Part shown: positions 15,774-22,023 of the stretch, piece after piece
Numbering within the stretch: position 1 is the stretch's first letter
Layout: each line of letters starts with the position of its first letter
Assembly (NCBI GenBank): GCA_964636965.1
Contig: CAZWST010000017.1
Location: 1 to 28,245 of the forward strand
Reading direction: 5' to 3'
DNA: 28,245 nt
From: CAG-582 sp964636965
GTDB lineage: Bacteria > Bacillota_I > Bacilli_A > RF39 > UBA660
Translations under genes and position numbers: made by a program
Notes under the pieces: model-generated
Databases searched by the model: none
What the model saw: the letters and a program-made list of their open reading frames with translations, nothing else
What the model was told of the DNA's origin: nothing

Positions 15774-16193
15774 ATGAATGAATATTTAATGTCTTTTTAT
15801 GATGAATATGCCACAACTGGCACCATTGAAAAATTAAAAAGTTTTACTTATAAAACTTTTCCAAGAGATGGAACAGATAAACTATTTATTGGTTGTACAT
15901 TAATTCTAATAACGCATGTATATCGAACTAGAACGACAGCAGAAGCATTAAAAAATATAGTAGAGAGTATAAAAGAACCAGTGGGCAAATCAAACTTACT
16001 AGAATTTTATTTAGATCGAGTAAATACGAAAAAAATAATTTCTAAATATTTATGTAAGGAATTAAAAAATAAAGATGTTTTAAAACATGCTGATTTAATA
16101 CTTGATTGGATTGATAATTTTTACTTTGATTTTTCTTATACAATCAAACGTTCTTATGAAGATAAATTAAAAAAATATAATAAAAGCAAATGA
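15774..16193 (+). CDS. unknown 139-aa protein, last gene of the surface-protein operon
   Basis: No family recognised. The protein is soluble and helical, with a basic C-terminus. One moderately hydrophobic helix (KLFIGCTLILITHVY, about residues 36-50) is probably buried rather than membrane-spanning. It begins 9 bases after the membrane protein, with only a modest AGG ribosome site, and ends inside the operon terminator. Being cytosolic, it could contact the N-terminal domain of the membrane protein, but nothing in the sequence shows this. Confidence 0.8.
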   Translation: MNEYLMSFYDEYATTGTIEKLKSFTYKTFPRDGTDKLFIGCTLILITHVYRTRTTAEALKNIVESIKEPVGKSNLLEFYLDRVNTKKIISKYLCKELKNKDVLKHADLILDWIDNFYFDFSYTIKRSYEDKLKKYNKSK

Positions 16194-16215
16194 AATAATA
16201 AATCATTTGCTTTTT
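16182..16215 (+). terminator. intrinsic terminator after the surface-protein operon
   Basis: Stem AAAAGCAAATGA / TCATTTGCTTTT with a 9-base loop and T-run. The TGA stop (16191-16193) forms the top of the 5' arm. Confidence 0.9.
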
Positions 16216-16216
16216 A

Positions 16217-16225
16217 TGTTATAAT
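16217..16225 (+). promoter_or_regulatory. extended -10 promoter for the NUDIX-maf pair
   Basis: TGTTATAAT (TATAAT at 16220-16225) two bases after the terminator T-run. No -35 is recognisable because the region is the terminator hairpin. Confidence 0.5.
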
Positions 16226-16248
16226 TTAGATAAGAAGGTTAGGTTATT

Positions 16249-16716
16249 ATGAAGAGTATTGAAACAACTTTATGTTTATTAAGAAGAGATGATGAGGTAT
16301 TACTTGCTTTAAAAAAACGCGGATTTGGCGAAGCAAAGTATAATGGCGTTGGCGGAAAATTAGAAAAAGGAGAAACACCAGAACAAGCAATGTTAAGGGA
16401 AACACAAGAAGAGATTGGAGTTACTCCAACTAAATATGAACTTAAAGGTATTGTTGAATTCTTAGAATTTTATAATGGAGAAAAACAATATTTAAAACTT
16501 CATTTGTATGTTGCAACAGAATGGACTGGAACACCTTTAGAAACTGAAGAGATGAAACCACATTGGTTTAAAGTAGATGAAATACCTTATGACAAAATGT
16601 TTAAAGATGACTCTTATTGGTTACCTATAATTTTAGAAGGTAATAAAATAAATGCCAAATTTGAATTTGATGAAGAATGGAATCTAATTAATAAAGAAAT
16701 TAAAGAAATAAAATAA
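16249..16716 (+). CDS. NUDIX hydrolase, 8-oxo-dGTP diphosphatase (MTH1-like)
   Basis: Hydrolyses oxidised or other damaged nucleoside triphosphates, cleaning the nucleotide pool. The full Nudix box G-x5-E-x7-RE-xx-EE-x-G is at residues 36-57 (GKLEKGE ... RETQEEIG). The start TLCLLRRDDEVLLALKKRGFG and the segment YNGVGGK match the MTH1-like branch more than MutT. The length of 155 aa is normal. It is followed 15 bases later by maf, another nucleotide house-cleaning enzyme, in the same operon. Exact substrate preference is not readable from sequence. Confidence 0.88.
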   Translation: MKSIETTLCLLRRDDEVLLALKKRGFGEAKYNGVGGKLEKGETPEQAMLRETQEEIGVTPTKYELKGIVEFLEFYNGEKQYLKLHLYVATEWTGTPLETEEMKPHWFKVDEIPYDKMFKDDSYWLPIILEGNKINAKFEFDEEWNLINKEIKEIK

Positions 16717-16731
16717 CAAATTGGAGGAAAT

Positions 16732-17328
16732 ATGAATATTGTATTAGCATCATCTTCTAAGCAAAGAAAGGATATGCTTGATATGCTTGGAATAGACTAT
16801 AAAGTTGTTACAAGTAAAGTAGAAGAAAAAAGTACTAGCAAAGATCCATATACATATGTTGAAGAACTTTCCTTAAATAAAGTCTTATCAGTTAAAGATC
16901 AACTTAACTATAAAGCTTTAATTATTGCATGTGACACCGTAGTTTCTTTTAATTCTCATATATACGAAAAACCTAAAAGTAAAGAAGAAGCATATAATAA
17001 TTTAAAACAGTTTTCTAATAATAAAAATACTGTGATAACTGGTGTAACAATATTTGATTTATATAAGGATAAAACAATTACATTTTCTGAATCTACAGAT
17101 GTCTATTTAAAAGATATTCCTGATGAAGATATTAAATGGTACATAGATAATGAAGAAAAGGTCTTGAAAGTATGTGGCTATGCTCCATTAGGTAAGGCCT
17201 CTCTTTTTATTAAAAAAATTGATGGAGACTTTTATAACTTGATTGGTTTACCTATAAGTCGTACATTTGAAGAAGTAAAAAAACTTGGATATAGTTTAGA
17301 TGACATAAAATTAAAAAGCAAAAGATAA
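16732..17328 (+). CDS. maf: Maf family nucleoside triphosphate pyrophosphatase
   Basis: Maf proteins hydrolyse dTTP/UTP or modified nucleotides to the monophosphate and pyrophosphate. Family features: the opening VLASSSKQRKDML, CDTVVSFNSHIYEKP (about residues 64-78), TGVTIFDL, and the late segment CGYAPLGKASLFIKKIDGDFYNLIGLP. The length of 198 aa is typical. A strong TTGGAGG ribosome site precedes the ATG. It is paired with an upstream NUDIX hydrolase, which supports a role in nucleotide-pool sanitation. The subgroup (dTTP/UTP type versus m7GTP type) is not settled here. Confidence 0.92.
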   Translation: MNIVLASSSKQRKDMLDMLGIDYKVVTSKVEEKSTSKDPYTYVEELSLNKVLSVKDQLNYKALIIACDTVVSFNSHIYEKPKSKEEAYNNLKQFSNNKNTVITGVTIFDLYKDKTITFSESTDVYLKDIPDEDIKWYIDNEEKVLKVCGYAPLGKASLFIKKIDGDFYNLIGLPISRTFEEVKKLGYSLDDIKLKSKR

Positions 17329-17329
17329 T

Positions 17330-17357
17330 TTGCAATTGGCAAAATTTTTGCTATAAT
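17330..17357 (+). promoter_or_regulatory. promoter for the methyltransferase-like gene
   Basis: TTGCAA, a 16-base spacer, then TATAAT (17352-17357) with TGC before it. Start would be near 17363, only about 13 bases before the ATG. Confidence 0.68.
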
Positions 17358-17375
17358 AACAGCCAGTGATTAATT

Positions 17376-18401
17376 ATGAAAGAAATTGAAAAAACAAAAG
17401 AATTTATAAATGAGTTAAATAACATAGAAGAATTAATAACTACATACACTGATGGTTTAAATTGTGGGAATTTATCAATAGGTGAGGCTAAAAAGCAAAT
17501 CTCTGGTTTAGAAAAAAACTGCATCATTACAAAGTTAGATCCTTCATATATGAAAAATAACCCATACATTAAAAACATTCATATTGAAAATTGGCTAATT
17601 GGTAATGTTTATTTATCAAATTTAGATAAACATGAAGCATATTCGGTAAATGCTTATATGATGCGAAAAAGAGATCCAAAATCATTAACTACATTATATA
17701 ATTATTTTTACTTTCCAGAAACAATAAACTATCCATCACTTGGAACAATTTTTCCTGATACTAAATGGATGGGTGTTGAGCCATCGGAAATAAGTTCATT
17801 TGCTTCATTTATTGAAAGTGCCCATGGAAATATTTTAGTAATGGGTTGTGGACTTGGATATCTTGCTTATATGTTATCAATTAAAGATAATGTAAATAAA
17901 GTTACAATTGTGGAATTAGATAAAAATATAAAAATGATGTTTGAAACTTATTTAAAACCACAAATGAATAGTAAAATTGAAGTAATCGAAGGAGATGCTT
18001 TAGAATTTTTAAGTGTTGAAGATATATCTAAATATGATTTTTGCAGTGTAGATATATGGCATGGAACTTTAGAAATGTACGCAATATATCCGAGATTATT
18101 ATTACTTGAAGAAAAACATAAAAAAACTAAATTCCATTATTGGTTAGAAGAAGATTTACATACCTTATTAGAAAGATTATGGATAAGTATTATAAGAAAA
18201 CGTATGAATGGAGAATCTATTAGTTCGGATTTAAAATTATTTACTGATATTTTAGATTATCAAAGAATTGAAACTGTTGATGATGTAAAAGCATTTCTTC
18301 ATGCACCAAAAAGAGAAATCATATCAAGATGGGCTCAAGAAAATCCAAAATCTGCTTGTAAACAAAAAAATTTAGCTTATTCGATAGATAAAGCAATATA
18401 A
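17376..18401 (+). CDS. class I SAM-dependent methyltransferase-like protein
   Basis: A Rossmann-fold AdoMet-binding domain is visible. Motif I ILVMGCGLGYLAY lies at residues 153-165, and the acidic end of strand 2 (IVELD, E180/D182) should hold the ribose. IEVIEGDALEFL then gives the adenine pocket, and FCSVDIWHG is strand 4 with its downstream turn. The layout resembles spermidine-synthase-like or RlmI-like folds without their specific motifs, so the substrate is unknown. The first 130 residues are an added helical N-terminal region. The 5' leader is very short and has no strong ribosome site. It is monocistronic between its own promoter and terminator. Confidence 0.7.
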   Translation: MKEIEKTKEFINELNNIEELITTYTDGLNCGNLSIGEAKKQISGLEKNCIITKLDPSYMKNNPYIKNIHIENWLIGNVYLSNLDKHEAYSVNAYMMRKRDPKSLTTLYNYFYFPETINYPSLGTIFPDTKWMGVEPSEISSFASFIESAHGNILVMGCGLGYLAYMLSIKDNVNKVTIVELDKNIKMMFETYLKPQMNSKIEVIEGDALEFLSVEDISKYDFCSVDIWHGTLEMYAIYPRLLLLEEKHKKTKFHYWLEEDLHTLLERLWISIIRKRMNGESISSDLKLFTDILDYQRIETVDDVKAFLHAPKREIISRWAQENPKSACKQKNLAYSIDKAI

Positions 18402-18402
18402 T

Positions 18403-18427
18403 AAAAGTGTCTAAAAAGGCACTTTTT
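18403..18427 (+). terminator. intrinsic terminator after the methyltransferase-like gene
   Basis: Stem AAAAGTGTCT / AGGCACTTTT (one G-U pair) with an AAAA loop, ending in TTTTT. Confidence 0.82.
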
Positions 18428-18488
18428 ATCTTGTAATATAAATTAATATCTATGTTTTTAATTATCTTATTTTTTATGTTAAGTCTAA

Positions 18489-18517
18489 TTGCCTAAGATA
18501 TTAAAATAATATATAAT
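18489..18517 (+). promoter_or_regulatory. promoter for the ART-like / aldo-keto reductase pair
   Basis: TTGCCT, a 17-base spacer, then a perfect TATAAT at 18512-18517. Start near 18524, upstream of a GGAGG ribosome site at 18538-18542. Confidence 0.68.
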
Positions 18518-18548
18518 TGTATTAGTGACATAATTATGGAGGTATTTG

Positions 18549-19118
18549 ATGGAAAAAAATGTTTATCATGGAAGTCCAGATGGAAATATAAAAGTATTAA
18601 AGCCACACATGAGTACGCATCAAAAAAATTGCATATATGCTACAGACAAGAAAGTAGTTTCTTTCCTTTTTATGGGAAAAGGGAATGGTGATTTAGATAA
18701 AAGAATTTCTCATGTTGATGGTAAAATAGAACTTGTAGAAAGAAGACCTGGAATATTAGAACAATTATATAATAAGGGTGGATATTTATATGAATTAGAC
18801 GGTTCCACTTTTGATCATTATGATTTTTTATGGTCACAAGAAGTTATATCATACGCAAGTGAAATTAAACCATTAAATGTAACATATTATCCTTGCATTC
18901 TAGATGCTATAAAAGAAGAAGAAAAAAAGGGTAATATTATAGTCTATAGATATCCCGATAGACCAGAAAGTGTACCACTTGATAATTCTGATTTAATTGA
19001 AAAATATATTAATTTTGAAAAGCAAGGATTAAAAGGTTCTATTGATAGGCTATTAGCAATATATCCAGAATTTAAAGAATACATCAATACGATAGATGAA
19101 AGTATTAAAAAAAGATAA
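18549..19118 (+). CDS. small protein with ADP-ribosyltransferase-like N-terminal motif, function unknown
   Basis: The N-terminus VYHGSPDGNIKVLKPHMSTH followed by CIYATDKKVVSFLFMG has the pattern H-G-S ... L-x-P ... Y-A-T/S ... A/S-x-x-F. That pattern is common in ADP-ribosyltransferase-like proteins (DUF3990 and related folds), with H7 as the NAD-contacting candidate. A later LYELDGSTFDH could be the next core strand. No clear catalytic Glu loop is recognised, so activity is uncertain. At 189 aa it has no signal. I start at ATG 18549, which sits 6 bases after GGAGG; the adjacent TTG at 18546 is too close. It is co-transcribed with an aldo/keto reductase. Confidence 0.6.
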   Translation: MEKNVYHGSPDGNIKVLKPHMSTHQKNCIYATDKKVVSFLFMGKGNGDLDKRISHVDGKIELVERRPGILEQLYNKGGYLYELDGSTFDHYDFLWSQEVISYASEIKPLNVTYYPCILDAIKEEEKKGNIIVYRYPDRPESVPLDNSDLIEKYINFEKQGLKGSIDRLLAIYPEFKEYINTIDESIKKR

Positions 19119-19164
19119 AATTAACTTACCATTTATAAGAAGAGGGCAATAATAAGGAGGAGCC

Positions 19165-20073
19165 ATGAATAAAGAAGATATATTTCCGATTGCAATTGGA
19201 TCTTTTGGATTAGGTGCATCAAGAAGTGAATCATGGATTGATGATAATTCAGAACTAATTATAGATAAAAATGAAATGGAAGCAATTTTATATTCTTTTA
19301 AAAAAGGCCAAAATTACATAGACACTAGCTATATATATGCAGGTGGTTTAACTATGAAATTTATAGCAGAATTTATTAAAAAAGTCGATAGAGATAAATT
19401 ATTTATAGCTGTTAAAATAGAAAACTTTATAGAAAAAGTAGAGAATATAGAAGAACAACTAGATAAATATTTAAACATTTTAGGTATAGAATATGCAGAC
19501 ACCATATTATTACATACGCCAAAAGCAAGTAAAATTCCTTTAAAGGATAGTTTTAATGAATTAAAAAGATTAATAAATATTGGCAAGAGTAGATATATAA
19601 GTGCAAGTAATTTAAATATTGAACAATTAAAAATGGTAGTAGAGGAATTAAAAATTGACTTGTTTTCTTTTGAAGGGTTATATAATATAGAATGTAAACA
19701 AAATGAAGATGTAGGAATTTTAGATTATTGTAAAAATAATAATATTATATTTTTAAATTATCAACCATTTAGAAGAAACAGAACAGCTAATCATAATTAT
19801 CCATTATTAATTGAATTAGCAAATAAGTATAATAAAACACAAAATCAAATTCTTTTAAATTATTATATATATGAAAAAAAATTATTTCCTATCACGAAAG
19901 CCAATAAGATAGAACATATTGATTTAAATTTAGATGCTCTAAATTTTAGAATGGAACAAGAAGATTATAATAAATTGAACGAATTCAGATGCAAAGAATT
20001 TGACAAATTAGAAGTAGATTGGCAGGATAATGGAGGTATACCTATATATAAATTTGCTAATCAAGTTGAATAG
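19165..20073 (+). CDS. aldo/keto reductase family oxidoreductase
   Basis: NAD(P)H-dependent (beta/alpha)8-barrel reductase. The family tetrad is visible: YIDTSYIYAGG with D53 and Y58 (or Y56), K84 in IAVKIEN, and H117 in TILLHTP. Further family landmarks are GKSRYISASNLNIEQL and LLNYYIYEKKLFPITKANKIEHI (cofactor site). The length of 302 aa is usual. The gene has an AAGGAGGAG ribosome site, follows the ART-like gene by 46 bases, and shares its promoter. The substrate is not predictable. Confidence 0.88.
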   Translation: MNKEDIFPIAIGSFGLGASRSESWIDDNSELIIDKNEMEAILYSFKKGQNYIDTSYIYAGGLTMKFIAEFIKKVDRDKLFIAVKIENFIEKVENIEEQLDKYLNILGIEYADTILLHTPKASKIPLKDSFNELKRLINIGKSRYISASNLNIEQLKMVVEELKIDLFSFEGLYNIECKQNEDVGILDYCKNNNIIFLNYQPFRRNRTANHNYPLLIELANKYNKTQNQILLNYYIYEKKLFPITKANKIEHIDLNLDALNFRMEQEDYNKLNEFRCKEFDKLEVDWQDNGGIPIYKFANQVE

Positions 20074-20088
20074 AGATTTTAAATTGAT

Positions 20089-20117
20089 TTGAAAAAATTA
20101 AACTGTTAATATACACT
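20089..20117 (+). promoter_or_regulatory. weak candidate promoter before the broken two-TM gene
   Basis: TTGAAA, a 17-base spacer, then TACACT. It lies in the 128-base gap after the aldo/keto reductase, which otherwise shows no clear signals. It could also serve the rbgA operon. Confidence 0.3.
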
Positions 20118-20201
20118 TTTAATTGTGCTAAAAAATACTAAAGATAAAATGATTATTGCATAATTAATAAATATAGCAAAAGTTTTGAGGGGAGTAAAAG
20201 G

Positions 20202-20518
20202 ATGAATTACAAAAAAGAATATAAAAATACTTAACATCGTCTGTATTAGATACAGCTAATAATAGAATAGCTAGTGCATCTTTTATCTCGGCATTTGCAA
20301 TATATGAAAAAGCAAAAGATAAATTGCAAACATCATATGTTACATTTGAAAGATTTATTGAAGGAATAGTTACTATGCTATTACTATTATTATCATATAC
20401 AATTTTTAAAGAAAATGATAATGCTATAAAAATTACTTTTGCAATAGCAATAACCGCGTATGCTATACTATTCATATATTATAAATCAATAAATAAGGGA
20501 AGTGAAAACAATGAATAA
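20202..20518 (+). pseudogene. frameshifted small two-TM membrane protein
   Basis: A good ribosome site (GAGGGGAG) precedes ATG 20202, but this frame stops after ten codons (MNYKKEYKNT). The frame shifted by -1 is open from 20225 to 20518. Adding one A to the AAAAA run at 20223-20227 restores a 105-aa protein: MNYKKEYKKYLTSS..., a helical charged N-terminal half, membrane helices at about residues 52-69 (FIEGIVTMLLLLLSYTIF) and 77-93, and a short polar tail. Its 3' end overlaps the rbgA start. No family is recognised. It may be a true pseudogene, a sequence error, or a gene read by slippage on the A-run. Confidence 0.6.
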
Positions 20519-21377
20519 TGAAACAAAAACAAACATCAACTGGTATCCAGGGCACATGGCCAAGACCAAAAAACAAATTAATGAAATTCTACCGTTAATT
20601 GATTTAGTTTATGAATTAATTGATGCGAGGATACCTTTTTCAAGTAGAATAAGTGACATTGATAATATCACCAAAAATAAACCTCGAATAATCATTATGA
20701 CAAAATCAGATCTTTGTGATGTTGAAGAAACAAAAAAATGGATTAAAAAGTACGAAAGTGAAGGACACAAAGTAATACTTACCAATTTATCATCTAACTT
20801 TGACGTTAAACCCATTCTTAATGCAACTAAAGAAATTAGTGATGAGATAAATAAAAAAAGAGAAGAAAAAGGATTAAAAGCAAAAGAAATAAAAGCACTT
20901 GTAGTAGGAATACCTAATGTTGGTAAATCGACATTTATTAATCGCCTTGCTGGAAAGAAAGTTGCAAATGTTGGAAATCGTCCAGGAGTTACAACAAATT
21001 TAGTATGGCTAAAAACCAAACTTAATATATTATTATTAGATACACCAGGAATATTATGGCCAAAGTTTGAAAATTCAGAAATTGCCTTAAATCTTGCTTC
21101 ATTTCAAGCAATAAGAAGTGAAATACTTGAAGTTGATGAAGTAGCTGTCCATATCTTAAACAAATTATCTAAGTATTATCCAGATGTTTTAAAAACTAGA
21201 TATAATCTAGAATACTTTGATAATGATGAAATTATGGAAGCTTATGAAACTATTGGGAAAAAAATAGGTGCAATTATTAAGGGTGGAGAAATTGACTTTG
21301 ATAGAGTAAGTAATACCATACTAAATGATATAAAAAATGAATTTGTAAAAAATATTACATTCGATAGATATGAATAG
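20511..21377 (+). CDS. rbgA: ribosome biogenesis GTPase RbgA (YlqF)
   Basis: RbgA is a GTPase needed for late assembly of the 50S subunit. It shows the circular permutation of the YlqF/YawG family: G4 TKSD (residues 64-67) comes before G1 GIPNVGKST (133-141), G2 PGVT (158-161) and G3 DTPG (177-180). The opening NWYPGHMAKTKKQI and the segment RPGVTTNLVWLK are characteristic. I start at ATG 20511, about 10 bases after AGGGA; an in-frame GTG at 20502 is only 1 base from that site. It heads the rbgA-rnhB-sulfatase-topA cluster. Confidence 0.95.
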   Translation: MNNETKTNINWYPGHMAKTKKQINEILPLIDLVYELIDARIPFSSRISDIDNITKNKPRIIIMTKSDLCDVEETKKWIKKYESEGHKVILTNLSSNFDVKPILNATKEISDEINKKREEKGLKAKEIKALVVGIPNVGKSTFINRLAGKKVANVGNRPGVTTNLVWLKTKLNILLLDTPGILWPKFENSEIALNLASFQAIRSEILEVDEVAVHILNKLSKYYPDVLKTRYNLEYFDNDEIMEAYETIGKKIGAIIKGGEIDFDRVSNTILNDIKNEFVKNITFDRYE

Positions 21378-21387
21378 GAAGTAAAAT

Positions 21388-22023
21388 ATGAATGATTTAT
21401 TAGAATACGAAAGAGATCTTTATAAACAAAACATAAAACTAATTGCTGGTATAGATGAGGTCGGACGCGGACCCCTATGTGGGCCAGTTGTTGCTTGTGC
21501 TTGTATACTGCCAGAAAACTACCACCTAGAAGGACTCAACGATTCTAAAAAAGTTAGTGAAAAAAAACGTGAAAAATTATATGAAATACTAATTAATGAT
21601 GCCATTTCTTATGGACTAGGAATCATTTCGCCAAAAAGAATCGATGAAATAAATATCTTAGAAGCAACAAAAGAAGCCATGAAAGAAGCCGTAAATAATC
21701 TTTGTATCAAACCAGAACACTTACTTATAGATGCGGTTAAATTAGATATCGATATTCCATCTACCTCAATTATAAAAGGGGATGCATCTTCTGCCTCAAT
21801 TGCAGCTGCATCTATTATTGCTAAAGTTACAAGAGATAGGATGATGATAGAACTTGGAAAAAAATATCCAGAATACGGATTTGAACGCCATAAAGGATAT
21901 GGAACAAAAACTCATATTGATGCAATAAAAAAATATGGAGTATTAGACTTTTATAGATTTACATTTGCTCCGATAAGTGATTTAATTAAAGATAGTGAAG
22001 TAGGAGTGAACAAAAATGATTAA
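21388..22023 (+). CDS. rnhB: ribonuclease HII
   Basis: Removes RNA from RNA-DNA hybrids, including single misincorporated ribonucleotides. The catalytic start IAGIDEVGRGPLCGPVV carries D23 and E24; LLIDAVKLD and the later GDASSASIAAASIIAKVTRD carry the remaining acidic site region. GFERHKGYGTKTH is the family C-terminal motif. The length of 211 aa is normal. It has an AGGAAG ribosome site 10 bases after rbgA, and its end overlaps the next start by 8 bases. rbgA-rnhB adjacency is typical of Firmicutes. Confidence 0.96.
   Translation: MNDLLEYERDLYKQNIKLIAGIDEVGRGPLCGPVVACACILPENYHLEGLNDSKKVSEKKREKLYEILINDAISYGLGIISPKRIDEINILEATKEAMKEAVNNLCIKPEHLLIDAVKLDIDIPSTSIIKGDASSASIAAASIIAKVTRDRMMIELGKKYPEYGFERHKGYGTKTHIDAIKKYGVLDFYRFTFAPISDLIKDSEVGVNKND

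Noticed and set aside
17318..17350. Terminator hairpin after maf
   Set aside because: Only short GCAAA/TTTGC-type pairings without a following clean T-run. The repeats around TTGCAA are better explained by the promoter there.
20202..20518. SLATT-type two-TM effector of a defence system
   Set aside because: Two membrane helices and a helical charged N-terminus are superficially similar, but there is no nucleotide cyclase or SLOG partner nearby and no recognisable family motif.
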